From Akkermansiaceae bacterium (GTDB taxonomy: Bacteria > Verrucomicrobiota > Verrucomicrobiia > Verrucomicrobiales > Akkermansiaceae): a DNA stretch of 64,000 nt. The stretch's first letter is position 1, and each line of letters opens with the position of its first letter. The notes under the pieces were generated by a model. The model was not told where the DNA came from and did no database searches. It saw nothing but the letters and a program-made list of their open reading frames with translations. The stretch is taken from the NCBI GenBank assembly GCA_905182405.1, contig CAJJBQ010000001.1, positions 806,001-870,000 on the forward strand, in the 5' to 3' direction. The position numbers and the translations under genes are program-made. Positions 8,690 to 17,617 of this stretch are shown here, piece after piece.

Positions 8690-11600
8690 TTAGGGGACTA
8701 AGTACTGGTTGGTGGCGGTGAAGGTACGGTTGCCGCCGGCGCTGGGGAAGGAGACGATGATGTCGTAGGACTGACCGCTGGTGAGGTCGGAGGTGGAGAC
8801 ATCGAAGTTGGCGACGACGGAGAATTGATCGGGGGCTCCGCTTTCATCGACTCGGGCGGCGGAGGTGGTAATACCTCCGGCGGTGATGCCGCCCGTGTCA
8901 TAAGAGGCGGCAACTCCGCCGATGGTAATGCCATTGGGGCGGACGATGTTACCGTTCCTGTTGTTGATGAGAGGTGGGCAATTGGCAGGGAGATCGATGT
9001 AGACGGTCTCGGGTGGGACGGTGTTGTCTGGCTCTAACCGCTGATCTTTGGTGACGAGGGCGTTATAGGCGGCTTCATGTGGGTCGCCTAGATTCGGTGG
9101 GGTGGTGAGGGTGGAGGCTTCGACGCCGTTGGCTCCGAGGAGATACATTTGGTAAGTGGGCGTGTCAGTGGGGTCGCTCACGTCTTGGATGGAGATGAGC
9201 TTGTAGTTGGGCCAGGTGTCGATGATGAGTGAGCGGCCATCCTCGGCGGGATCGAGGCCGAACTTCTCGGCGATGATGCAGCGATCGGCGGTGTCCGTTC
9301 CGTTGAAGATGGGCGCAATCGAGGTGGAGTTGAGGTCGAGGTTGGTCGGGATTTCTACTCCAGTGAGGTCGAGGACGGTAGAGAAGAGATCGGCGACGTG
9401 GACAAGCTTATCGCTCGTTCCGGTTTGGGTAATGTCGGGGCCGTGGGCAAAAAAGGGAACGTGGATTCCGCCCTCGTTGAGGGAGCCTTTGGCCTCAGCG
9501 ATGCCACCTGCGGGAGATTGGTCAACTTGTCCGGGAGTGCCGTTGTCGCCGATGATGATGATGTTTGTCTTGCTCATGTCGACGGAAGCTAAGAGGCGGC
9601 CGATTTCGGTATCGAGAGCTTCGAGCATGCGGACGTAGAGGTCTTTATTGGCAGTGCCGGTGGTGGAGTATCCGCCTGTGGGGGCAAGGTTGGCGGGAGG
9701 GTCGTGGAAGGGAGTGTGAGGCGCATTGAAGCCCATCCAGACAACCCAGGGTTCAGCACCTTGGTCGGTGATGAAGGAAGCGGCTTCGTCGACTTGGACG
9801 CTGGTGGCATAGGGGGAAGTGTAGTCTCCACTGGTCACGAGATCGGCAATGGCGGTGCCATTATCAATGAGGATGCTGTTTTCGATTTTGATTCGGTCCC
9901 AGGCGTCGTAGTTGGGCACACCACCAGTAAGGGTTCCGGTGAAGTTCGGCCAGCCGCCGGTGTCGAGGGGGCCGGTGTCTCCGGAACCGAGATGCCATTT
10001 TCCGAAGGAGGCGAGTCCATAGGCGGGGGCATTGGCGGAAATGAGTTCGGGGAAGGTTTGCTCTGAAGCGAGGAGGGTGGAGTTGGCTTGCGGATTTCCA
10101 ACGCCGTGTTGGTAGGGCTGACGGCCGGTGAGCATGGTAGCGCGGGTGGGCGAGCAGATAGGTTGGGCGTAGCCGCGGGTGAAGAGGAGGCCGTTTTCGA
10201 CAAGCTTCTTCAGGGTGGGCATGTTGGCGAGCTGGATGCCAGGACCGGTTTCCGTGTTGTAGAGCTCGGAGGCGTCGATGCCCCAGTCATCAACGATGAG
10301 AAGGAGGACGTTGTTGGGGCCGGAGACGGAGTAGTCGTCGGTCGAGGCGATCGAGCTGTTGATGATGGCGGGGTATTCGCCTATGTTGAGGGTGGAGTCA
10401 TCGAAGGAGACTTCGAGAAGTCCGTTGATGGGATCGTAGGCGGCGACGGTGCCGTTGATTCCTCCGACAGTGATAGTGGTGATCTCGGTGGGGAGGGCCG
10501 GGGAGGTGGCGAAGTGGAAGAGGTGGACGACTCCGGGATTGAAGGAGAAGTTTTGGATGCCGTTTTGATCGAAGGCCGCAAGGCTGTTGAGTTTGGTGCG
10601 GTAGAATTTTTTTGGGTCAGCGGCGGCGTTGTTCGCGAGGGTCAGTTTTTCTTGAATGGGCCCGGCATCGTTGGACTCGCCCGTCCAGGAGCCGACTGCG
10701 AGCGTGGTAGACGAGTCGATGGTGTATTGGCCTCCTTCGATGGCGGACCAGACGAGGGTGACTTCATCGGTATTGGTTTCGGAAATGGTGTCAATGACGG
10801 TGGCTTTTTTAGGGCCTCCTTCAAAGTGGATGATTGCTTCGGCGGGGACGGTGTTTGGGGAGGTTCCTGAAGGAGTGCCGTAGTAGTAGCGGGCGATGTT
10901 GTAGGGGTAGGCGGGGGTGCCATCGGGTTCGATGTTGGTGAAGTAGGCCCAGGTGCCGGCAGGGAATTCGGGAGTGACGCAGAAGCGGACGTTGTATTCG
11001 TTGAGGTCGAAGTCGGTGCCGAGGGTGAGTCCAAGGTCGCCTTTATAGGCGTAGTCCTCGAGGTAGTGACCGATGGGGATGGCAGCAGAGACGTTGGGTC
11101 CGTGGAAGGCGGCCGCGATGGTGGCTGAGGTTCCATCATTCCGGACGATCCACTGGGGGTGGGTGATGCGACCGGTGGTGGCGAGGTCGGTGGAGCCATT
11201 TGAGCCATCGCGTTTTTGATAGCCGGAAATCATGCGGCGGACGGTTGAGGTGGCATCGTTTGAATCAGAGTAGCCGTAGGGGCCGTAGAGTGGGAGGCCA
11301 TCGCGGAACCAGCCGATGATGGGGGAGTGGGTGCCGTTGGGGTTTTCGGTGTAAATGTTGGTGGCGGGGTCGTAATCGACGGAGTCGTCGAGGAAGTGAC
11401 GGATGGCGGGAGAGTTGGCATGGTAGTGTTGGTTTGCGCCGGCTTGGTGGGCGAAGGCGTTGTCGAAGGTGTCGCCTTCGTTGACGTAGGCGTCGCGGTT
11501 CCAGACGTCGTCGCCATTCACAGCACCTCCGGCGCCTGGGCCGTCATCGACTGCTTGGGAGGTGTCGTAGGAAAAGGCGTCGCGGGAGTCGAAGAGGGCG

Positions 11601-12007
11601 ATGCCATCGACTATGTAGCCGATGACGCCGAGTCCGGTTCCGGTTTTGGTGGCGGGGATGGCGGGGGTGCGTGGGAAGCGGTAAATGTCGGCTTGGTTCG
11701 CGGGGTAGTTGGGGAAGAGGTTGCCATTTCCACCATACCAGGGGCCCATGACATGGAGGCCGAGGTTGGAGGTGCGAATGAAGACGTCGGTGGAGGTGAA
11801 GGAAATCTCGGTGATGCCGGCATAAGCGGGATCGGCTTGAATTCCGGCGCCACGGCTCCAAGTGGTGACGGACGCTTGCGCGGCCATGGCGTCATTGTCC
11901 GGATAGATGCGGGCGTAGCGGCCGGAGAGATCGGTGAACCATGAAGAGATGAGGGGGGTGGCCTGAAGAGAGAGGCTCGTGAGAAAAAGGAGAGGAAGGA
12001 ATTTCAT
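8690..12007 (-). CDS. Secreted YHYH-domain / type-I sulfatase fusion
   Basis: A 1105-residue exported protein (signal peptide MKFLPLLFLTSLSLQA). Residues about 60-390 carry a YHYH-type domain: NQHYHANSPAIRHFLDD, then GWFRDGLPLYGPYGY. A beta-rich linker (about 400-555) leads into an S1 sulfatase domain starting at NVLLLIVDDWG (about 565), with the formylglycine motif CSPTRATMLTGR, Cys at residue 618. The sulfatase runs to about 990, with GKWHLGSGD and IIIIGDNGTPGQ metal/substrate motifs. A last 100-residue beta-sandwich resembles an IPT/Ig-like module. It would hydrolyse sulfate esters of polysaccharides outside the cytoplasm after Cys-to-formylglycine conversion. The YHYH domain is of unknown function and its fusion to a sulfatase is unusual. 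Confidence 0.88.
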   Translation of the reverse strand: MKFLPLLFLTSLSLQATPLISSWFTDLSGRYARIYPDNDAMAAQASVTTWSRGAGIQADPAYAGITEISFTSTDVFIRTSNLGLHVMGPWYGGNGNLFPNYPANQADIYRFPRTPAIPATKTGTGLGVIGYIVDGIALFDSRDAFSYDTSQAVDDGPGAGGAVNGDDVWNRDAYVNEGDTFDNAFAHQAGANQHYHANSPAIRHFLDDSVDYDPATNIYTENPNGTHSPIIGWFRDGLPLYGPYGYSDSNDATSTVRRMISGYQKRDGSNGSTDLATTGRITHPQWIVRNDGTSATIAAAFHGPNVSAAIPIGHYLEDYAYKGDLGLTLGTDFDLNEYNVRFCVTPEFPAGTWAYFTNIEPDGTPAYPYNIARYYYGTPSGTSPNTVPAEAIIHFEGGPKKATVIDTISETNTDEVTLVWSAIEGGQYTIDSSTTLAVGSWTGESNDAGPIQEKLTLANNAAADPKKFYRTKLNSLAAFDQNGIQNFSFNPGVVHLFHFATSPALPTEITTITVGGINGTVAAYDPINGLLEVSFDDSTLNIGEYPAIINSSIASTDDYSVSGPNNVLLLIVDDWGIDASELYNTETGPGIQLANMPTLKKLVENGLLFTRGYAQPICSPTRATMLTGRQPYQHGVGNPQANSTLLASEQTFPELISANAPAYGLASFGKWHLGSGDTGPLDTGGWPNFTGTLTGGVPNYDAWDRIKIENSILIDNGTAIADLVTSGDYTSPYATSVQVDEAASFITDQGAEPWVVWMGFNAPHTPFHDPPANLAPTGGYSTTGTANKDLYVRMLEALDTEIGRLLASVDMSKTNIIIIGDNGTPGQVDQSPAGGIAEAKGSLNEGGIHVPFFAHGPDITQTGTSDKLVHVADLFSTVLDLTGVEIPTNLDLNSTSIAPIFNGTDTADRCIIAEKFGLDPAEDGRSLIIDTWPNYKLISIQDVSDPTDTPTYQMYLLGANGVEASTLTTPPNLGDPHEAAYNALVTKDQRLEPDNTVPPETVYIDLPANCPPLINNRNGNIVRPNGITIGGVAASYDTGGITAGGITTSAARVDESGAPDQFSVVANFDVSTSDLTSGQSYDIIVSFPSAGGNRTFTATNQYLVP

Positions 12008-12571
12008 GGGGCGTGTGGTAGAGGAATTTAAAGGGGGGAGAAGCTGCTTAATGGATAAACCGCCTGCGTAGAGGTGAGTTGTAATAAGTTTGTGTAAAGA
12101 GATGAAAAAAGCACCCAGGAGAATCGAGGTGCGTTGATCTTAAATTGCCTTTTGGCGGGAAACTAATAGGGGAATCGGAGTGCTTTCTCCTAGGCTCCAC
12201 GAGCGACGGCGGATAAGTGGCTGGGGACGCCTATCCTACTTTTTTTTGAGATGAGGGCGCTGCGGCCCATGTGGCGGAAGTTGTTGTTGATGACGACGTA
12301 GTCGCGGGTCTTTTTCTGCGGTTTACCGAGGAGGAGGTCGATCCAAATACTCTACCCGGAGCGCAGGGCGCTTTGAATAAAATTCTAGTTGTAGAAAGGG
12401 TTTAACTGGTGAAATCGTAATTGTATTGACACCACTTTTCTGCCAAGCAGCGCGAGGAAGTGCACGCGCAGAGTAAACTCCGTGCCGGAGCTTCGCGCAC
12501 AATTACCACCAAGTCTGCATTGCACAGCTGGTGAGTGCGCTTCGCGCTTAATCGAGAAAGCGAAATAGCAG
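12008..12571. other. 560-bp gap with a decayed sulfatase-like tail
   Basis: Upstream region shared by the minus-strand YHYH sulfatase and the plus-strand DUF1592 gene, so both promoters should lie here, but I find no convincing -35/-10 pair. The only coding-like stretch is the fragment at 12246-12351. The remainder is AT-rich near 12350-12420 and otherwise featureless. Confidence 0.45.
12246..12351 (-). pseudogene. Sulfatase C-terminal remnant
   Basis: One minus frame, opened by a stop at its upstream edge and lacking a start, reads DLLLGKPQKKTRDYVVINNN followed by a short Arg-rich stretch. This resembles the C-terminal LLGK...RDYVV... region of S1 sulfatases, just before their final strand. 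It is only about 35 codons long, so the family call is tentative. Confidence 0.33.
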
Positions 12572-15385
12572 ATGAATCAAAAACCATTCTCTACCATTCT
12601 CATTGGAATCGCTTCGATTTTTTTGAGTGTGCCATTGTGGGCCGGTGCGAATGAAGAGAAGGTCCTCGAAACCCTGGATTTTTATTGCTTCGAATGTCAT
12701 GACGAAGGGACTGAAAAAGGTGGATTCAATCTGAGTGAACTCTTGAAGAATCATGACATTGATGGCGCGTTAATGTTTGAGAATCTCGTCACGGGGAAAA
12801 TGCCTCCGGCCGACAAAGATCAGCCAACATTTGAAGAGAAGAGGGTCGTTTTGGATTGGTTGGTCAAAGGACAGAAGGAGAGTATCCCGGATTCATTTCG
12901 TAGAATCAGCCGGCATGAGTTTGTTCATTCCATCAACGACTTGCTTGGGACAAACTTGGATCTGGCCGGCAAGATCCCGGAAGATCGGGGCACGAATGAT
13001 TTCGATTCGAACCGAAAGATCAAACTGAGTAGGGAGATGCTCGGGTCCTATTTTTCGGTGGCGGATGAGATCCTTGATCACGCCTTTCCCGCCGAGGGGT
13101 TTCCGGCGGAGAAAACCTGGGTGACGAACAAGGTCAAGGACAGTCACGAGAGCTATAACATCTACCACCGTCCTTACCAGGAGGGCATTCTGTTCTCGTG
13201 GACGCGGGCCAACAACGGCAACAGCTATTCCTTTTTCTACGATAACTTTGATCCACCTGTCGCGGGCTGGTATGAACTGACTTTCGACGCCATGAAAGTG
13301 GCGGAGTTCGAGGAGGATGTGAGCCTGCAGGTCTATGCCGGAAAGTATTACTATGCCGATGACCGTCCGCAGCCCCAGCGGCTGGTCGGCGTGATTTCGC
13401 TGGGAAACAAGGAACTGAAATCGCATGCCGTCCGCGCCTTTCTTAAACCTGGGGAGAACGTTTCGGTCCACAGCTATTCCCGGCATACCTTCCGCAAGAA
13501 AGCCGCCAAGGAGGGAGCCTACATCAAGGAACTGACTGCGCGGGGTCCGTTAAGCGACCAGTGGCCGCCGTCGTCCTATTCCATGGTCTTCGGCGACCTG
13601 CCGATGAAGGCCGAGCCCCGTCAAGTTATTCAGAACTCAGGCTTTCAGACGAACCTTCAGAAAATCGGAGGCAGGTATTCTGTGAGTAGCTTCCAAGAGG
13701 GGATGGAGAAAGAGAAGATGCAGGACGGCTCCAACCGAACGTTCTGGCATACGCGTTTCAAGCCGACTCTCGCCAAGCCGCCCCACTATGCTATTTTGGA
13801 GAACCCGTACGGCGTGGAGATCGAAGGTCTGTCCTACGCCACTTGGTCGGGAGGCAACGGCAATGGTCAGGTAAAGCGATACGCGATCCATCTCTCCGAG
13901 GATGGAAAATCCTGGGGCGACCCAATCATGGCAGGTGAACTGGAGATCAGGCTGGCGAACGAGCAACCCATTCTCTTTCCGAAAAAGACAATGAGTCGGT
14001 TTATCAAATTTCTGGTGACGGACGCCCTTACTCTCGATGGCAAGTCCCTCGCTTCCATCGGAAAGCTGGATGTGCTCACCCCAGTGAGCTGTGAAATTTT
14101 GAAGTCCCCGATCACGGTCACCGCCAGCTCGCCCGCTTCCTTGAAAATGGTGCTCAGGCGATTTGCCGAAAAGGCGTTTTCATCGAAACTGAGCGAGGAG
14201 GAACTGGCGCCCTATTTTCGAGTCGGGCTGCGTCGGCTTGCGAATGATGGTGATTTTGTCCAGGCGACCAAGGTCGGGCTGAAAGCGATCATCTGCTCGC
14301 CTCGATTCTTCTTGGCACCCGGCGAGCATGCCAATCCATCCTATGCCAAGGCCGCCGATCTCGCCCGAATCCTCTGGCTTTCGGTCCCGGACGCCGAGCT
14401 TCTCGACCTCGCTGATTCGGGTGATCTCACCGGCGGAACTCTCCGCGCCCAAATCCACCGCATGCTTGGTGATGAACGCAGCCATCGCATGGTCCGCTCC
14501 TTCAGCGATCAATGGCTGAACCTGAGATCGCTGAACAAGGTGACTCCTTCCCTCAAGCTCTACCCCGAATACGATGACCTCCTGAATCATTACCTGCCGA
14601 TCGAAACCCGGGCTTACCTTCATCATTTGATTCAGGAAAACCTGCCTGCCGCAAACTTGATCGATTCCGACTTCTCCTTCCTTAACCAGCGTCTGGCCCG
14701 GCACTATGGAATTGAGGGAGTCATCGGGCAGGAAATGCGCAAGGTGAGTTTCCCTCCCGAGGTCCCGCGGGGAGGACTGCTGACGATGGGAAGCGTGCTC
14801 AAAGTCACCACGGATGGCTTCGACACTTCACCCATTTTGCGTGGCGCCTGGATCTCCAAAAATATCGTGGGCACTCCGCTGTCACCACCGCCCGAGAGCG
14901 TCCCCGCACTCGAACCCGATCACGGCGAAACCACCACGCTCAAGGAGCAAATCGACCAGCACAAGAGCAACAAGACCTGCTACGCCTGTCACAAGAGCAT
15001 CGACCCTTATGGCTTCGCGCTGGAAAGCTTTGATGCCACCGGACAATGGCGCGGGAAGTACAAGATCAAGCAAGCGCACCGCGGGACGTTCCTCTACCGC
15101 CAAGCGGGCTACTACAAGTGGGGCGGACCGGTGGATGCTTCCGGCGAGATGGGCGAGGACAAGTTCGAGGACATCTTCGGGCTTAAGAAGCTCCTCCTCG
15201 CGGGTGAGCACAAGGTCGCTTATAATTTTGCGAAAAAGTATTTCGAGTATGCCATGGGCTACAAACCGGATCTGGAACAACGCCTCCATCTGTGGGATTT
15301 CATTGCAAGGAGCCCCGAGAATGTTCAAATGAGGGACTTGGTAACGGAGGTCCTCGCCTATTCACTCACCACCGACGAAAAATGA
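12572..15385 (+). CDS. DUF1592-type planctomycete cytochrome (DUF1587/1592/1588/1585)
   Basis: A 937-residue exported protein (signal peptide 1-25). A c-type heme site CFECH sits at residues 39-43, followed by LVTGKMPPADKDQPT, the usual PSD/DUF1587-like segment (RISRHEFVHSINDLLGTNLD). A carbohydrate-binding-like middle region and the DUF1592/DUF1588/DUF1585 blocks come next (FSDQWLNLRSLN, then RGGLLTMGSVL, then ILRGAWI). A second site CYACH at about 803 leads into DPYGFALESFDATGQWR. The family is almost restricted to Planctomycetota, Verrucomicrobiota and relatives and is thought to work in periplasmic redox degradation of carbohydrates. Its stop overlaps the start of the DUF1552 gene (ATGA), the standard pairing of the two families. 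Confidence 0.9.
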   Translation: MNQKPFSTILIGIASIFLSVPLWAGANEEKVLETLDFYCFECHDEGTEKGGFNLSELLKNHDIDGALMFENLVTGKMPPADKDQPTFEEKRVVLDWLVKGQKESIPDSFRRISRHEFVHSINDLLGTNLDLAGKIPEDRGTNDFDSNRKIKLSREMLGSYFSVADEILDHAFPAEGFPAEKTWVTNKVKDSHESYNIYHRPYQEGILFSWTRANNGNSYSFFYDNFDPPVAGWYELTFDAMKVAEFEEDVSLQVYAGKYYYADDRPQPQRLVGVISLGNKELKSHAVRAFLKPGENVSVHSYSRHTFRKKAAKEGAYIKELTARGPLSDQWPPSSYSMVFGDLPMKAEPRQVIQNSGFQTNLQKIGGRYSVSSFQEGMEKEKMQDGSNRTFWHTRFKPTLAKPPHYAILENPYGVEIEGLSYATWSGGNGNGQVKRYAIHLSEDGKSWGDPIMAGELEIRLANEQPILFPKKTMSRFIKFLVTDALTLDGKSLASIGKLDVLTPVSCEILKSPITVTASSPASLKMVLRRFAEKAFSSKLSEEELAPYFRVGLRRLANDGDFVQATKVGLKAIICSPRFFLAPGEHANPSYAKAADLARILWLSVPDAELLDLADSGDLTGGTLRAQIHRMLGDERSHRMVRSFSDQWLNLRSLNKVTPSLKLYPEYDDLLNHYLPIETRAYLHHLIQENLPAANLIDSDFSFLNQRLARHYGIEGVIGQEMRKVSFPPEVPRGGLLTMGSVLKVTTDGFDTSPILRGAWISKNIVGTPLSPPPESVPALEPDHGETTTLKEQIDQHKSNKTCYACHKSIDPYGFALESFDATGQWRGKYKIKQAHRGTFLYRQAGYYKWGGPVDASGEMGEDKFEDIFGLKKLLLAGEHKVAYNFAKKYFEYAMGYKPDLEQRLHLWDFIARSPENVQMRDLVTEVLAYSLTTDEK

Positions 15386-16614
15386 ACCATTATAGTCGAA
15401 GAGAATTCCTGAAATTTGGAGCGGCCTTACCATTGGCCCTTCAATCCCTCGATCTGCGCGCTGCCACCGCTTCTGCGATCAAGGTGCCACCGAAGCGGAT
15501 CATTTTCATCTGCAACTCGCTGGGCTTCTACAAACCCAGCTTCTTTCCGGCCAAGCGAGGTGACATTTCCACTTCGCCTTATCTCAAGGAGATGGCAACC
15601 CGGGAGAAGATGACAGTCTTCCAGAACCTCTTCCACCCCGGAATGGAGACCAGTAATCATGACTCGGAAAAATCGTTTCTAACCGGGGCGTCGAGTCCCG
15701 AGGCAACGAACTTCGTCAATTCGATTTCGCTCGACCAGATCCTAGCCCGGGAGATGGGGGGTGACACCCGTTTTCCGTTTCTTTCGTTCAGCATCTACGA
15801 CCGCGGGTGGGGGTGTTCGTGGAACAACCGGGGCGTGGCGATTCCGCCGATGCACGATGAGGGTCAGATCTTCGACAGGCTTTTCGGCGAAGAGGACCTG
15901 ACCGCCAAGCGCCGCCAGATCGAGAATGATCAGCACGTTGTCCAATGCCTCTACCGGGACATGGCGCAGCTGAAGCAGCAGGGTGGCGACGCTTCCAAGA
16001 TCGATTCCTACCGGATCGTCATTGCGGAGTTGGAAGAGCAATTTAAGCACGAGGAGTTCTGGCTCAAAACCAAGAAACCGGAAGTCCCCAACACCTTGAG
16101 CACCGACCAGGAGTTCGCCTTTTCCACCAAGATCGGAAACCTGTTCGAGTTGTCGAAACTCGCCTTCCAAACCGACTCCACGCGAGTGATTACCCTGTCC
16201 TTGGATTGGATTTACGGAGCAATCAAGGTGCCGGGCGCCACCGGCGGCTGGCATACACTGTCCCATCATGGCGGCAAAGCCGACACCCTCGGCAAACTCA
16301 GCCGGATCGAGGTCGACATCGTGAAGCACCTGAATCAGTTCCTCTCAGAACTCGATCAGATCGAGGAGGGTGAGGGGACCTTGCTGGATCACACCACGGT
16401 GGTGATCGGAAGTAATTTTGGAGACTCCTCGAATCACACCTGCAACAACCTCCCCACCATAGTGGCGGGCGGAGGTTACCGGCACCAGATGCACACCGTC
16501 CTCGAGAAACCGACGCCCTTGTGCAACCTCTATCTCGAGCTCCTGCATAAGCACAATATTGATGCTCGTGGATTTGGGAGCAGCACAGAGAGTTTGGGTT
16601 TGTTGGGCGGATGA
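15382..16614 (+). CDS. DUF1552 protein, Tat-exported
   Basis: A 410-residue protein beginning MNHYSRREFLKFGAALPLAL, a twin-arginine signal (SRREFLK). I chose the start at 15382 rather than 30 codons upstream because it puts the Tat motif at the N terminus and forms an ATGA overlap with the preceding stop. The body carries DUF1552 landmarks: KRIIFICNSLGF, HDSEKSFLTGAS near the front, SISLDQILA, and a C-terminal GWHTLSHHG and TVVIGSNFGDSSNHTCNNLP. The biochemical role is unknown; the constant linkage to DUF1592 cytochromes suggests a common exported complex or pathway. Co-transcription with the upstream gene is nearly certain. Confidence 0.9.
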   Translation: MNHYSRREFLKFGAALPLALQSLDLRAATASAIKVPPKRIIFICNSLGFYKPSFFPAKRGDISTSPYLKEMATREKMTVFQNLFHPGMETSNHDSEKSFLTGASSPEATNFVNSISLDQILAREMGGDTRFPFLSFSIYDRGWGCSWNNRGVAIPPMHDEGQIFDRLFGEEDLTAKRRQIENDQHVVQCLYRDMAQLKQQGGDASKIDSYRIVIAELEEQFKHEEFWLKTKKPEVPNTLSTDQEFAFSTKIGNLFELSKLAFQTDSTRVITLSLDWIYGAIKVPGATGGWHTLSHHGGKADTLGKLSRIEVDIVKHLNQFLSELDQIEEGEGTLLDHTTVVIGSNFGDSSNHTCNNLPTIVAGGGYRHQMHTVLEKPTPLCNLYLELLHKHNIDARGFGSSTESLGLLGG

Positions 16615-16676
16615 TGCCGGGAGGAGGGAGAAAGAAGGTTGATACAAAATGCGTCAAAAGGTTGCTTTTTGAGTCT

Positions 16677-16703
16677 TTCTCTGCTATGCGTTGAAGCAGA
16701 GAA
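16677..16703 (+). promoter_or_regulatory. Palindromic operator candidate of the toxin-antitoxin operon
   Basis: Perfect 9-bp inverted repeat TTCTCTGCT / AGCAGAGAA with a 9-base spacer, ending inside the ribosome binding site (GAAGGAG, 16701-16707) of the antitoxin gene at 16716. Antitoxins of this kind usually repress their own operon by binding such palindromes. The position suggests a block of transcription or of translation start. Autoregulation is inferred. Confidence 0.55.
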
Positions 16704-16715
16704 GGAGTAATCATC

Positions 16716-16934
16716 ATGGCTACAACCGTTAAACTACCAGATAATATCATCAGCGAAGCTCGCCGTCACGGCAAGGTATACAGTCGTTCTACGCCAAAGC
16801 AGATCGAATACTGGATGAACATTGGCAAAATCGCGGAGGAAAACCCCGACCTGCCCTATAATTTCATCAAGGACATCCTAATGGCCAAGGCCGAACTGGC
16901 GGACAGGGAAGTCTCGCCCTACGAATTCGGGTAA
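16716..16934 (+). CDS. ParD-like antitoxin
   Basis: A 72-residue protein whose N terminus (MATTVKLPDNIISEARRHGK) has the ribbon-helix-helix pattern beta strand, helix, and whose middle reads STPKQIEYWMNIGKIAEENP, characteristic of ParD-like antitoxins of type II systems. A strong GAAGGAG lies 8 bases upstream of the start. It is followed after 6 bp by the RelE/ParE-like toxin, the usual antitoxin-first order. It should neutralise the toxin by direct binding and bind the palindrome just upstream. Confidence 0.85.
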   Translation: MATTVKLPDNIISEARRHGKVYSRSTPKQIEYWMNIGKIAEENPDLPYNFIKDILMAKAELADREVSPYEFG

Positions 16935-16940
16935 ACCGGC

Positions 16941-17219
16941 ATGGAAGTCCTCCAGACAACGACCTTTCGCAAGGCGGTCAAGAAGCTGCACAAGAACCAG
17001 AAAATGGATCTGGACCACACGGTGAAGGAAATCATCGGCGCTCCGGATATTGGCGAGGCCAAGGTTGGTGACTTAGCGGGTATCTCCGTTTATAAATTCA
17101 AGATGGTTAAGCAACTGACCCTCCTTGCCTACAAGTATGAGGACGAGACGGTTATCCTCACGCTGCTTGCGTTGGGAACGCATGAAAACTTTTACGGTGA
17201 TCTCAAGCGGTCATCTTAA
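16941..17219 (+). CDS. RelE/ParE-family toxin
   Basis: A 92-residue basic protein with the RelE/ParE fold pattern: N-terminal FRKAVKKLHKNQKMDLD helix, DIGEAKVGDLAGISVYKFK beta hairpin, then QLTLLAYKYEDETVILTLLA and a C-terminal HENFYGDLKR. RelE-type members cut mRNA on the ribosome and ParE-type members inhibit gyrase; the sequence alone does not decide between them. It is partner to the antitoxin immediately upstream. It is complete and unbroken, in contrast to the many decayed genes around it. Confidence 0.83.
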   Translation: MEVLQTTTFRKAVKKLHKNQKMDLDHTVKEIIGAPDIGEAKVGDLAGISVYKFKMVKQLTLLAYKYEDETVILTLLALGTHENFYGDLKRSS

Positions 17220-17617
17220 GGTGTCTAACAAAATACAGGGCGGGGTTCGTGCATTGACAGTCTGGACGCCGTCCCCGCGGTGTGGGGTTTTTCTGTTTGC
17301 TTGAATATTGGATACTCTTCTTTACCAAGCCCCCCCCCTCTTTCGAGTTTGTGTTGTGGGAGCCAGTGGTTAATCGGCTCCCTCGGGCAGTGATACGTTG
17401 GACCCTTGGGGCAATCCTTCTCGGTCGCAGCGCCATCCGTTGCTCCCATGGTGTTGGCCGGAAAGTCGGATTTATGCATGAATTATATACCGACAATCCA
17501 TCCCCTCGGGCATGGTCCCGCGCTAGGGTCGTTCAGATCTCCTCGGAGAAGATTGAGGAAGAACTACCCAAAAAAGGCAGTATTCACTAAAAGTAGAAAA
17601 TCGAACCAGTAAGAAGC
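17220..17617. other. Intergenic region after the toxin gene
   Basis: About 400 bp without a credible gene. A weak terminator-like element (CCCC, 7-base loop, GGGG, then TTTTT) sits at about 17273-17292, after the toxin gene. A run of nine C follows at about 17330. Short open frames overlap one another without motifs. The promoter for the Gfo/Idh gene at 17618 should be in the distal part. Confidence 0.4.

Noticed and set aside
10088..10870. 260-codon plus-strand frame
   Set aside because: Antisense to the YHYH sulfatase; almost entirely Gly/Val/Asp/Glu.
17203..17496. 97-codon minus-strand frame after the toxin gene
   Set aside because: Crosses a C9 run, basic and low in information, overlapped by equally long frames; no ribosome site.
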